From Ruminococcus sp. (GTDB taxonomy: Bacteria; Bacillota; Clostridia; Oscillospirales; Ruminococcaceae), in assembly GCA_017622635.1 (NCBI GenBank), contig JAGAQS010000017.1:1-26734 (forward strand): DNA of 26,734 bases, given 5' to 3'. Positions 8,292 through 16,114 of this stretch are shown one piece after another; positions within the stretch are counted from its first letter, which is position 1, and the number at the start of each line of letters is the position of its first letter. The notes below the pieces were generated by a model. That model was not told the origin of the DNA. It made no database searches and worked only from the letters and a program-made list of their open reading frames with translations. Made by a program: the position numbers and the translations under genes.

Positions 8292-8320
8292 TTGACTTTA
8301 TTATATTTTTGTGATATTAT
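8292..8320 (+). promoter_or_regulatory. Promoter of the 640-residue membrane-anchored protein
   Basis: TTGACT, a 17-base spacer ending TTTTTGTGA, then TATTAT. Its spacer end closely copies the divergent AraC promoter. Because it lies downstream of 8151, it rules out the long upstream extension of the coding frame. Confidence 0.8.
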
Positions 8321-8384
8321 TATATATACGGAAAATAAACCTTATACAAATATTTGTTTTTCACCCGAAAAGGAGGGGGTTCTT

Positions 8385-10307
8385 ATGTCAGAGAACTTGA
8401 ATAACATGAATAATAATGATAACTTCACGAATACCGTATCAGGTGTTGAACGTGTTTCAAAGAAAAAGGGCAAGAAAATTGCACTTATAAGCGGTATAAC
8501 TGCCGTTGCACTTGTCGGCGGAAGTTTTGCGGCATACAATCTTTCTGATTTTGTAAAGAATCAGGTAAATCTCCGTGTGATGAAGCCCGAAAACTATTAT
8601 GCATGGGTTACGGAAGAAAACTCAAAGAATTTTGCACAGTCCGCAAAAGAAAGCTATTCAAAGGCTTACGACAAAATGCAGAACGGACAGAACAGCAATG
8701 TATCTCTTAAATATACTGCAAGCGATGATTTCAGAAATTATGCACTCACTGAACTTCTCGGCGAAGATTATGCAAATTCCGACGACGAAGAGTCAAAGAT
8801 GGTTACTGACATAATCAATAATATAAATGAAATCGCTGTAGGCGGTAATGCAGATGTAAAAGACAATGCAATTTCAGGTGGTTTCTTTGCATCTCTCAAC
8901 GGTGAAAACCTTATAAGCGGTGACATTGCACTTGACTATGATAATTTTGATTACTTCCTGCGTGTTCCCGAACTTACTGAACAGTGGCTTTGTTTGTCTA
9001 TGGGCGAACTGATGTCCGAAGATAATATGACAGCAATTGAAAATGTCATGAAAAATCCTACGGACTATCTTTCTCCCGAACAGCTTGAGGACATGATTAT
9101 AAGATACAGCAATATCTGGAATGAATCCGTTGAAGATATTGAAGTTGAAAAGAAAGAATCCGTTGAAATCTGTGATATTACTGTTGATTATACTGTACTT
9201 TCCGTTGAACTCACAGAGAGTGACCTTGTGGACATTGCAGGAAAATTCATTGATGAAATGAAGAATGATGATGTACTTAAAAATATCGCAGTAAGTCTTG
9301 ATGCGTGTACAGAAGAAGAATGGGTATCTGAACTTGACAGCATGCTTGAAGAACTTGAAAACGAAGATACTTCAAACAATGATGTAAAGCTTAACGTAAA
9401 TACCTATGTTGACCCCAACGGCGATATCAGGGGTATGAGATTATTTGTCGAGGACGAGGGCGACATATTCTTTGCAATGGGCAAGGACGGTGATAATTTA
9501 CGTGGTGAATTTTCCGTATCGGAAAGCAATGAAGATACTGTAATTGCTGAACTTTATGCAGACGAAAATGACGGCAAGTACAGCGGAAACATTGATTTTA
9601 CCGTAAATGATTCAGGTGAAAGTGAAACGGTAAGCGTTGAGTTTACAGACTATGAAGTTGTAAATGAAGAAAACGGCTTCTTCAATGCCGATGTAACTCT
9701 TGTTATTCCCGACGTTGATCCGATTGCACTTGATTTCAGTTCAGACGGAAATTCACAGGATATCTCATACAACATCAACTTTGACGGCAAGGACTACGGA
9801 ACAGTTACTCTCAGTATGTCAGCAAGTGACGGTGCAGATGTTTCAATACCGGGTAAAGACGGTTCATTCATAATTGACTACGCTATGGATTCAGCCCCCG
9901 AAATTTCCGACTATATCCCCGAAGAAAATATGAACAGTTTCATTTATAATATTCTGGTCAAGATTGGATTCAGTGAGGAAGTAGCGGCAGACGGTGCAGA
10001 TGATATAACTTCTGAAATTTATTATGATTATGACGAAGATATAGACTGGGACGACCCTTATACTGAATTTGACTATGATGATTTTGACGAAGATTTCACA
10101 TATGACGATATCGAAACCGAAGCCGATGAAGATGTATGGAATCCTGACGAAGAGGGTATGTTTTCAAGCGGTGACATTGAGGACACTGACAACGCAGTTG
10201 ACGGTCAGGCACTTGACTGGGCAGAAATGCAGAAAGATGAAGAATATCAGGAAATGGTGGACGATATTATAGATAATGCCAATTCTTTGCGTGAATCCGT
10301 TGAATAA
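8385..10307 (+). CDS. Membrane-anchored acidic exoprotein, unknown function
   Basis: A 640-residue protein starting at ATG 8385, after AGGAGGGGG at 8371. Upstream in-frame codons lie before the promoter and are excluded. Residues 1-30 are Asn-rich then Lys-rich, 31-51 form one membrane helix, and the rest should be outside the cell. From about residue 60 there is a helical part (FAQSAKESYSKAYDKMQNGQ), then long stretches of likely beta structure. The C-terminal hundred residues are extremely rich in Asp and Glu (DYDEDIDWDDPYTEFDYDDF), a pattern that could bind calcium. I recognise no enzymatic motif and assign no family. It is divergent from an AraC regulator and has its own terminator at 10319-10354, so it is probably monocistronic. 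Confidence 0.85.
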   Translation: MSENLNNMNNNDNFTNTVSGVERVSKKKGKKIALISGITAVALVGGSFAAYNLSDFVKNQVNLRVMKPENYYAWVTEENSKNFAQSAKESYSKAYDKMQNGQNSNVSLKYTASDDFRNYALTELLGEDYANSDDEESKMVTDIINNINEIAVGGNADVKDNAISGGFFASLNGENLISGDIALDYDNFDYFLRVPELTEQWLCLSMGELMSEDNMTAIENVMKNPTDYLSPEQLEDMIIRYSNIWNESVEDIEVEKKESVEICDITVDYTVLSVELTESDLVDIAGKFIDEMKNDDVLKNIAVSLDACTEEEWVSELDSMLEELENEDTSNNDVKLNVNTYVDPNGDIRGMRLFVEDEGDIFFAMGKDGDNLRGEFSVSESNEDTVIAELYADENDGKYSGNIDFTVNDSGESETVSVEFTDYEVVNEENGFFNADVTLVIPDVDPIALDFSSDGNSQDISYNINFDGKDYGTVTLSMSASDGADVSIPGKDGSFIIDYAMDSAPEISDYIPEENMNSFIYNILVKIGFSEEVAADGADDITSEIYYDYDEDIDWDDPYTEFDYDDFDEDFTYDDIETEADEDVWNPDEEGMFSSGDIEDTDNAVDGQALDWAEMQKDEEYQEMVDDIIDNANSLRESVE

Positions 10308-10318
10308 TTAAAAAACGA

Positions 10319-10354
10319 ACTGTCGTATATTTTAATGTGTACGGCAGTTTTTTT
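10319..10354 (+). terminator. Terminator after the acidic exoprotein
   Basis: An 11-bp stem ACTGTCGTATA / TGTACGGCAGT (with G-T pairs) followed by T7. The arms resemble those of several other terminators in the window. Confidence 0.9.
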
Positions 10355-10363
10355 GTGTCGGTC

Positions 10364-10392
10364 TTGCATTTTACGACAAAAAAACGTATACT
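10364..10392 (+). promoter_or_regulatory. Promoter of the two-component operon
   Basis: TTGCAT, a 17-base spacer, TATACT. The predicted transcript starts near 10399, about 30 bases before the response regulator. Confidence 0.75.
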
Positions 10393-10427
10393 ATATAAGT
10401 AGAGTTTTTTGTACAGGAGGGTAATTT

Positions 10428-11123
10428 ATGATATATCTGCTTGAGGACGACGCAGGAATAAGAAATTTCGTTACATATGCACTCAACAACTCAGGCTTTG
10501 AAACGGAAAGTTTTGAACTGCCGTCGCTGTTCTGGAAAGCCATGCAGGAAAATAAACCCGATTTAATTCTGCTTGATATAATGCTTCCCGAAGAAGACGG
10601 ACTTTCAATACTCCGCAAAATCCGTGCAAACGATGCAACGGCAAAACTTCCCGTTATAATGCTTACCGCAAAAAGTACCGAGTACGACAAAGTAGAGGGA
10701 CTGGACAGCGGTGCGGACGATTATGTTTCAAAACCTTTCGGAATTATGGAACTTCTTTCACGTATTAAAGCACTTCTGCGACGTGCTACGGATACGGAAC
10801 ATGAAAAAAACAGTCTTTCGGCAGGCAGTCTTGTTATTTATCCGTCGAAACACGAAGTAATTGCAGACGGTACAAAAATAAGTCTTACCCTCAAAGAATA
10901 TGAGTTACTGCTGTGGTTGGTCAGGAACAAGGGCGAGGTCTATTCACGTGATACACTGTTACAGAAAATATGGGGTTATGATTTTTCGGGTGAAAGCCGT
11001 ACAGTTGATGTACATATAAGGACACTCCGTTCAAAATTAGGTAGTTGCGGTGAAATTATAAAGACCATTCGTGGAGTGGGGTATAAAGCGGAGGATACGG
11101 AAATTGACGAAAAAAATATTTAA
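10428..11123 (+). CDS. OmpR/PhoB-family response regulator
   Basis: A 231-residue two-component response regulator. The receiver domain (1-115) has the acidic pocket LLEDD, the phospho-acceptor D50 in LILLDIMLPEEDG, the conserved Thr in VIMLTAKS and the Lys in YVSKPFG. The C-terminal winged helix (about 128-225) shows SLTLKEYELLLWLVRNKGEV, SRTVDVHIRTLRSKLG and IRGVGYKAE, typical of the PhoB/OmpR class. AGGAGGG precedes the start. The histidine kinase overlaps its 3' end by 20 bases, so the pair is one translationally coupled operon. The closest well-known relatives are PhoP/PhoR, but the signal and targets cannot be told from sequence. Confidence 0.95.
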   Translation: MIYLLEDDAGIRNFVTYALNNSGFETESFELPSLFWKAMQENKPDLILLDIMLPEEDGLSILRKIRANDATAKLPVIMLTAKSTEYDKVEGLDSGADDYVSKPFGIMELLSRIKALLRRATDTEHEKNSLSAGSLVIYPSKHEVIADGTKISLTLKEYELLLWLVRNKGEVYSRDTLLQKIWGYDFSGESRTVDVHIRTLRSKLGSCGEIIKTIRGVGYKAEDTEIDEKNI

Positions 11124-12408
11124 TGGTATAGTCGGAACGTCGGCGGTGACAAATGCAATAACACTGATTTTAGTTAACGTACTTGAAGTTAACGTTTTTA
11201 TAAAGACGGGAATATTTTTTATATCTGTTCTGACTGCCGTTATCTTTGCACTTAGAATCTCAAAAAAGATAACACGTCCGCTTGTTGAAGTGAACCTCGA
11301 CGACCCGAAAATAAATTATTCCGAAATAAATCCGCTTATCAACAAGATACGTATTCAGAAAGGAAAAATCAGCCGACAGAGTAATGAAGTAAGAAGCGGT
11401 CGTGAACAGCTCAGCCTTATAACCGAAAACATGAACGAGGGCATTGTTATTGCCGATACAAGAACAAATATACTTTCGTGTAATTCGGGTGCTTTAAGAC
11501 TTCTCGGAGCGGAAAACGTCAGTGAGGGACAAAGCATATATATGCTGAATAATTCGGAGATTTTCCGCCATTGTATTCAGGACGCTATGGGCGGAAGAAA
11601 TTCATGCTGTATTCTTAAAACAGAACAGGGCGACAGAGAAATTATAGCCAGTCCGTCAAATACTACGGATATGGTAAACGGTATAGTAGTATTTATTTTT
11701 GACGTTACGGAAAAACAACAGCTTGAAACAATGAGGCGTGAATTTACGTCCAACGTTTCCCATGAACTCAAAACACCTCTTACTACTATTTACGGTATAT
11801 CCGATATGCTCGCCAACGGTATAGTAAAACCTGAGGACGTGGGACAGTTCGGGCAGAATATACGCAGTGAGGCGGAAAGGCTTATTATTCTTATCAACGA
11901 TATTGTCTCACTCTCAAAGCTCGACGAAAATTCTGTGCCTTATGAAGATACCGAAACAGACCTTTACAGTCTTGCCGAAGAAGTTATCAAAAGACTACAG
12001 CGTGAAGCGTCGGAAAAAAATATCACCCTGTCCGTTGTTGGTGAACACGTTTCAATTATGGGCAACAGAACCGTCCTTGACGAAATAATATACAATCTCT
12101 GCGACAATGCCGTGAAGTACGGAAAAAACGGCGGTTTTGCAGAAGTTAAAGTTTCACATATCCCGAAAAAAGCACTTGTTACCGTCAGTGATAACGGTGT
12201 AGGAATACCGCCTGAACATATAAACAGGATATTTGAACGTTTTTACCGTGTTGATAAAAGTCATTCACGTCAGATAAAGGGAACGGGTCTGGGTCTTTCG
12301 ATTGTGAAACACGGTGTTATTTATCATAACGGTACAATACGTGTTGACAGTACACTTGACAAAGGTTCTGTTTTTACAATTGAATTTCCTATAGAAAACA
12401 AAAAATAA
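11104..12408 (+). CDS. PhoR-like sensor histidine kinase lacking a large extracellular domain
   Basis: The partner kinase of the preceding regulator. I choose TTG 11104 as start, with GGAGG at 11090-11094 and 9 bases of spacing. A GTG at 11071 would add residues with no ribosome site. The 434 residues begin with two hydrophobic helices separated by only a few residues, then ISKKITRPL, a PAS domain (about 105-200, MNEGIVIADTRTNILSCNSG), HisKA with the phospho-acceptor in NVSHELKTPLTTIYG, and the HATPase with the N box CDNAVKYG, G1 DNGVGIPP and G2 GTGLGLSI. The EL(K)T sequence after the His fits kinase/phosphatase activity. PhoR homologues usually carry a sizeable external domain between the two helices, and this one does not. 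Confidence 0.93.
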   Translation: MTKKIFNGIVGTSAVTNAITLILVNVLEVNVFIKTGIFFISVLTAVIFALRISKKITRPLVEVNLDDPKINYSEINPLINKIRIQKGKISRQSNEVRSGREQLSLITENMNEGIVIADTRTNILSCNSGALRLLGAENVSEGQSIYMLNNSEIFRHCIQDAMGGRNSCCILKTEQGDREIIASPSNTTDMVNGIVVFIFDVTEKQQLETMRREFTSNVSHELKTPLTTIYGISDMLANGIVKPEDVGQFGQNIRSEAERLIILINDIVSLSKLDENSVPYEDTETDLYSLAEEVIKRLQREASEKNITLSVVGEHVSIMGNRTVLDEIIYNLCDNAVKYGKNGGFAEVKVSHIPKKALVTVSDNGVGIPPEHINRIFERFYRVDKSHSRQIKGTGLGLSIVKHGVIYHNGTIRVDSTLDKGSVFTIEFPIENKK

Positions 12409-12432
12409 AGCCGTTCATAAGAACGGCTTTTA
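12407..12432. terminator. Bidirectional terminator between kinase and pectate lyase genes
   Basis: AAAGCCGTTC pairs with GAACGGCTTT around an ATAA loop. T-rich sequence follows on both strands, serving the convergent kinase and pectate lyase genes. Confidence 0.9.
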
Positions 12433-12437
12433 TATAT

Positions 12438-13634
12438 TTATTTGACAAAAAGTTTTCTCATCATAACAAGGTCAAAAGAATCAATGGTTTTGTCACCGTT
12501 TAAGTCGGCTCTTGCACACTGTTCAGCAGTAAGAGGGGAAATGTCAAGAATATGTTTGTTAATCAGTACAAGGTCATTTACGGCAAGTTTTCCGTCATTG
12601 TCAATATCACCTGTAATTTCCTGTACTCCTGTTGATTTTGTCGCAAGGACTGCATAGTTTACACAGTATGCGGACTGACCGTTTGCACCGAGAGTAACTT
12701 TTTCACCTGCTTTTAATTCTTTTGAATAAAGGTTTAAAGTAAGTTCGTTTGAAGTGGTTATTGTGAGATTTGTTTTATTGTAATCTGAAAGCCATGCGGG
12801 GACGTTTTCAACTCTGCTGTCAAGTGCGATATAAAGCGTAATATCTTCACCTGCCGTGAAATCAGCGATATTTTCGGTTGAGTTTTTGGCATCACAGGCA
12901 GTCATGAGGATTTCGGCGTTGTTAAGATTTTTTGGCAGGTCGGCAATTGTGAAGTCACGGTCTCCGAAAATCAGTGAACCTATTTCAGCATTGCCCAATG
13001 ACCAGCCCGACGGGTAAGCGGTGTCTGCAACTGTCACGTCCTTAAAGAAATTACTGCTTATTGCTACAGGATTTTTTGAAAAAACAAAACTGTCTGCATT
13101 GAGGAGATAACCCTCACCGCCCGTAAACTTGAGATATAAATTGTGTACGCCCTCAATGGTGTTTATATTGTAGGACAGATTCTGATAGTCGTTGAAATTT
13201 GAAGTACCTGCAAAATTAACAGTTGATACAACATTGTCAGGACTGTCAAGACATATTTCAATTTTTGAGGCGTTGCCCGAAATACGCATATTTATACTCT
13301 TTGCACCGTCTCCGAAATCTACTTTGCGGAACATAATATAATCGCCGTTTTCAACAAAACCTATATTCTGACCGCCCGACGCAGTATCTTCAACACGTAC
13401 ACCGTTTTGTTCGTAGAAACTTTCTGCTTCGATTGTTTCAAATGCAGAAATATTATTGTTTACACCCGAACTTGTTTCAGGTGAAAGCGTAACAACTCCC
13501 TCAGGGAAAGAATCAACAGTAAGGTCGTTTATATAATATTCAATGTTTGTATAGCCCTGACCGCAGTAGTCATCGTTAACGTCAGTCGGGTCATCAGGGT
13601 TCAGACCTCTTGCAAGTTCCCAGTCGTCGTCCAT
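12438..13634 (-). CDS. Dockerin pectate lyase, C-terminal fragment (CBM6-like, beta module, dockerin)
   Basis: The downstream piece of a frameshifted secreted enzyme. The open frame begins with MDDDWELARGLNPDDPTDVN, a calcium-type linker normally continuous with the lyase domain. Next come a CBM6-like carbohydrate-binding module (about 66-186, FETIEAESFYEQNGVRVE and GDYIMFRKVDFG) and a beta-sandwich-like module (about 199-335, with FTAGEDITLYIALDSRV and KELKAGEKVTLG). The end is a type I-style dockerin (341-397) with two calcium loops, DIDNDGKLAVND and DLNGDKTIDSFD. A dockerin attaches enzymes to cohesins of a cellulosome scaffold. The first ATG here has no ribosome site of its own, so this fragment is probably not expressed separately. 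The real junction lies slightly upstream, near 13646-13651. Confidence 0.85.
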   Translation of the reverse strand: MDDDWELARGLNPDDPTDVNDDYCGQGYTNIEYYINDLTVDSFPEGVVTLSPETSSGVNNNISAFETIEAESFYEQNGVRVEDTASGGQNIGFVENGDYIMFRKVDFGDGAKSINMRISGNASKIEICLDSPDNVVSTVNFAGTSNFNDYQNLSYNINTIEGVHNLYLKFTGGEGYLLNADSFVFSKNPVAISSNFFKDVTVADTAYPSGWSLGNAEIGSLIFGDRDFTIADLPKNLNNAEILMTACDAKNSTENIADFTAGEDITLYIALDSRVENVPAWLSDYNKTNLTITTSNELTLNLYSKELKAGEKVTLGANGQSAYCVNYAVLATKSTGVQEITGDIDNDGKLAVNDLVLINKHILDISPLTAEQCARADLNGDKTIDSFDLVMMRKLFVK

Positions 13635-14986
13635 GCCGTCATTATCCTGTCAACGATAGTCTTTTTGGTAACGGCTTCGGGGTAAGTATAAGTCACGCCA
13701 CATTCAATGTGGTATTTGTCAATATTTTCTTTGTTTGCGTCTGTGGCTTCGTCGTAAGATGCAGTACCTGACATATTGCCCGTACCTGTTCTTGTTTCCT
13801 CCGCACACTGCTGGTCAACGGCTGTTCTTTTTGTGGGTGCGATTCCGTTTCCTGCAAAGTTTATTACGTTTTCATATGAAGCCTCCGCACTCTCGCAGGT
13901 ATCGGCAGTGGAAACGTTTTCACCGTTTACTACAGTTTGAAAAGACTTGTCACTTTTCAGAGTATCTTTTGTAACACCGTAAGTATCCGTGATGCTCTGT
14001 TTTATGCTGATACCGTTCCAGTTGTCAGAGGTAACAGTATCATATATTGTATTGTCCTTGTTGAGCATACGGTTGCCCTTGAGGAAAATACCGAAATTCT
14101 GTGGCTTTGTACTGCTGTCAACGTTTACATAGTGTTTTCCGCCTGTTGTACCGTTGCCCATTTTAAGCGTATTGTTTACATAGTTAAGATGACCGATAGT
14201 ACCGTAAGCCGTCTGATAAGCCCAGTTGTATATTACGTTGTTGGTGAAATCAGCTGTTTCCGTACCCTCCACTTTACCTCTGAAATTACGTGAGACGTTG
14301 TGTATAATAAGATTGTGGTCAAAAGTGCTGTAGCCTTTTCCCATCATAAGACCGAAACCGTGCAGACCTTTTTTGTGACCGCCCCACGAGTCAGCAGGTC
14401 CTATAATTGAATACTGTACAGTATAGTATTCGTTGTTTGAATAAAGCCCCCACTGTTCGTCAGTAGTCCAGCTCATAGAACAGTGGTCTATGATTGAACT
14501 TGAACCCTTTGCACCGCCCCATGCGTCGTTACCTGAACTGGTAGCCATATAAGGACCTGGACGGGAACTTATATAACGACAGATAATATTGTCACCTGCC
14601 ATACCCATTTTGTAGTTTTTGAGAGTTATTCCCGAACCGCCGGGGGCAGTCTGTCCTGCGATTGTTATATTTCCCTGACAGAGAATATTGCTTTTGAGTT
14701 CAATAGTACCGCTTACGTCAAAAACGACTATTCTGTTTGATTTGCTTACGGCATCACGGAAAGAGCCTGCTCCGCTGTCGTTGAGATTGGTCACGTGATA
14801 CACTTCACCGCCACGTCCTCCCGTAGCGTATTTTCCGCCACCGACCGCACCCGGAAATGCAATAACGTTTGAAGCCGCTTTTGTTTTAAGGGGAACTTCT
14901 TCCGCAGGAACAATAATTCCCGTTGCAGAAAAAACAGTTATAAGACCTGTAAGGAAAGCAGTGAGTTTTTTAATTTTTCCGTTCAT
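13601..14986 (-). CDS. Secreted pectate lyase catalytic domain (PL1-like), N-terminal fragment
   Basis: A polysaccharide lyase that would cleave pectate by beta-elimination outside the cell. Residues 1-28 form a signal peptide (LTAFLTGLITVFSATGIIVP). The parallel beta-helix domain runs from about 41 to 390 and shows IAFPGAVGGGKYATGGRGG, VTNLNDSGAGSFRDAVS, ITIAGQTAPGGSGITLKNY and IIDHCSMSWTTDEQWGLYS, all typical of pectate lyases of the PL1 type. Reading stays in frame to about residue 447 (KKTIVDR). The last 14 residues are out-of-frame sequence. One extra base, for instance a third G after GACAG, would restore VDRDNDGMDDDWELARGLNP and join this to the dockerin fragment, giving a protein of roughly 860 residues. 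GGGAGG lies before ATG 14986, and a promoter lies at 15020-15048. Confidence 0.9.
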   Translation of the reverse strand: MNGKIKKLTAFLTGLITVFSATGIIVPAEEVPLKTKAASNVIAFPGAVGGGKYATGGRGGEVYHVTNLNDSGAGSFRDAVSKSNRIVVFDVSGTIELKSNILCQGNITIAGQTAPGGSGITLKNYKMGMAGDNIICRYISSRPGPYMATSSGNDAWGGAKGSSSIIDHCSMSWTTDEQWGLYSNNEYYTVQYSIIGPADSWGGHKKGLHGFGLMMGKGYSTFDHNLIIHNVSRNFRGKVEGTETADFTNNVIYNWAYQTAYGTIGHLNYVNNTLKMGNGTTGGKHYVNVDSSTKPQNFGIFLKGNRMLNKDNTIYDTVTSDNWNGISIKQSITDTYGVTKDTLKSDKSFQTVVNGENVSTADTCESAEASYENVINFAGNGIAPTKRTAVDQQCAEETRTGTGNMSGTASYDEATDANKENIDKYHIECGVTYTYPEAVTKKTIVDRIMTAWTTTGNLQEV

Positions 14987-15019
14987 GAAAGTTTACCTCC
15001 CGATAATTATATTGATAAT

Positions 15020-15048
15020 ATTATACAATATATTTCAAAAGTTTTCAA
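15020..15048 (-). promoter_or_regulatory. Promoter of the pectate lyase gene
   Basis: On the minus strand: TTGAAA, a 17-base spacer, TATAAT. It lies about 34 bases upstream of the start codon. Confidence 0.85.
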
Positions 15049-15070
15049 TAGATAACGGAATTTTTATATA

Positions 15071-15457
15071 TTATTTTTTGTACGAATACCATTTTTCTAT
15101 TGCCTGACTGTCAGCGTTCCTGAAATTTTCGTCTGTATTGTATGTGAGGATTTTTTTTATTTCTGTTCTGTCACCTGTAACAAGCCAGTCTGTAATATTA
15201 TGGCAGAAGTGAACTATGTTGAAACGCATATCACCGCCTGTAATTATATCATTCAGTGTTCTTTCAACACTGTGCGGACTTTTTTCCGTCTGTACTGCTA
15301 CAGCTTCAACAGCGTCAAACATAAGCCCCTGAACTGCATTGTCATTTTCAGCCTCTGAATTTGAAGATAATACGGTGTTGTGTTTACCGTTTGATTTTTC
15401 TATTTCGTTCAGTAATCTTATAAGTATATCTATTCTTTCACTTGTCGGGTTTGCCAT
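15071..15457 (-). CDS. Unknown small soluble protein
   Basis: A 128-residue protein without signal peptide, membrane helix or Cys cluster. The N-terminal half (1-45) is polar with a helical start, SERIDILIRLLNEIEKSNGK, and the middle section AVQGLMFDAVEAVAVQTEKS looks helical. The C-terminal part contains VHFCHNITDWLVTGDRTEIK and ends WYSYKK. I do not recognise a family. Support for it being real comes from AAGGAG before ATG 15457 and a perfect-consensus promoter just upstream. It is divergent from spoIIID and tail-to-head with the pectate lyase promoter. Confidence 0.8.
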   Translation of the reverse strand: MANPTSERIDILIRLLNEIEKSNGKHNTVLSSNSEAENDNAVQGLMFDAVEAVAVQTEKSPHSVERTLNDIITGGDMRFNIVHFCHNITDWLVTGDRTEIKKILTYNTDENFRNADSQAIEKWYSYKK

Positions 15458-15491
15458 AATAATTATTACTCCTTATTTTTATATTAAGTTT

Positions 15492-15520
15492 ATTATATAA
15501 TAAAATTACTGTAATGTCAA
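15492..15520 (-). promoter_or_regulatory. Consensus sigma-A promoter of the unknown gene at 15457
   Basis: On the minus strand: TTGACA, a 17-base spacer, TATAAT, an exact consensus match at both boxes. Confidence 0.88.
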
Positions 15521-15562
15521 TTGTATGAGAAAATATATTACAGAAATTCTTCTTTTTGCTTA

Positions 15563-15598
15563 TGTTTCAGCATATATATTTACATAACCGCTGAAACA
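15563..15598 (+). promoter_or_regulatory. Inverted repeat just upstream of the spoIIID ribosome site
   Basis: TGTTTCAGC (15563-15571) is repeated inverted as GCTGAAACA (15590-15598) around 18 AT-rich bases. It ends 4 bases before AAAGGAGGG. It could be a leader hairpin or a protein-binding site controlling spoIIID. Confidence 0.6.
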
Positions 15599-15617
15599 GT
15601 AAAGGAGGGATAACATA

Positions 15618-15896
15618 ATGTTGAAACAACAACCTGAACAACGGGCGGTAATTCTCGGGCAGTACATAATAGAAAACAAATCAACAGTGCGTGCTGCCGC
15701 TAAAAAATTCGGCATTTCAAAAAGTACAGTGCATAAGGACGTGAGTGAACGTCTTAAAAAGGAAAATCCGTCACTCTATGCACAGGTTAAGGATATACTC
15801 GAAATAAATAAACAGGAGCGTCATATACGTGGCGGAATGGCTACAAAGCTAAAATATGAAAAAATAGCAGAAAGAAAAATGAAATATAAATATTAA
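15618..15896 (+). CDS. spoIIID: Sporulation transcriptional regulator SpoIIID
   Basis: A small DNA-binding protein that adjusts mother-cell gene expression after sigma-E becomes active in sporulating Firmicutes. The 92 residues match the family in length and sequence. The helix-turn-helix reads STVRAAAKKFGISKSTVHKD, followed by VSERLKKENPSLYAQVKDIL and the conserved basic tail NKQERHIRGGMATKLKYEK. The start follows AAAGGAGGG. No convincing sigma-A promoter is visible upstream, consistent with use of a sporulation sigma factor, though I could not identify its boxes with confidence. An inverted repeat lies in the leader and a terminator follows directly, so it is transcribed alone. With pdaA (21950), it suggests the organism has a sporulation programme. 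Confidence 0.95.
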   Translation: MLKQQPEQRAVILGQYIIENKSTVRAAAKKFGISKSTVHKDVSERLKKENPSLYAQVKDILEINKQERHIRGGMATKLKYEKIAERKMKYKY

Positions 15897-15904
15897 TGTG
15901 GAAG

Positions 15905-15935
15905 GACTGTCATGTAAAAAATGACAGTCTTTTTT
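15905..15935 (+). terminator. Terminator after spoIIID
   Basis: A 9-bp perfect stem GACTGTCAT / ATGACAGTC with loop GTAAAAA, followed by T6. Confidence 0.92.
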
Positions 15936-15966
15936 GTACATATTTCACAACCTTGATTAAAACTGC

Positions 15967-15995
15967 TTGACAAAATTCGGGGGGGGGTGTACAAT
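15967..15995 (+). promoter_or_regulatory. Promoter with a G9 tract in its spacer (candidate phase-variable)
   Basis: TTGACA at 15967-15972 and TACAAT at 15990-15995 are exactly 17 bases apart. The spacer contains nine consecutive G residues (15979-15987). Slipped-strand changes in the tract would move the spacer away from its optimal length and alter transcription of the gene at 16115. The predicted leader is about 110 bases long. Confidence 0.8.
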
Positions 15996-16114
15996 AAGTG
16001 TATAAAAAATATTGCACAAATATTTAAAAAATATATTTTGGAATTTAAGAACAGATTGAAATATATTTTATATATTCTTTATGTTTTTAAAATATAAATA
16101 CGGAGGTATATACA

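Noticed and set aside
8151..8384. 78-codon upstream extension of the acidic exoprotein
   Set aside because: It spans the promoter at 8292-8320, and the AGGAGGGGG site points to ATG 8385.
13640..13656. Programmed ribosomal frameshift in the pectate lyase
   Set aside because: No slippery heptamer with a following pseudoknot is evident. A lost base in a short G run is simpler.
15520..15600. Sigma-E type promoter for spoIIID
   Set aside because: CATATATAT-like sequences exist, but spacing and match to the known consensus were too weak to call.
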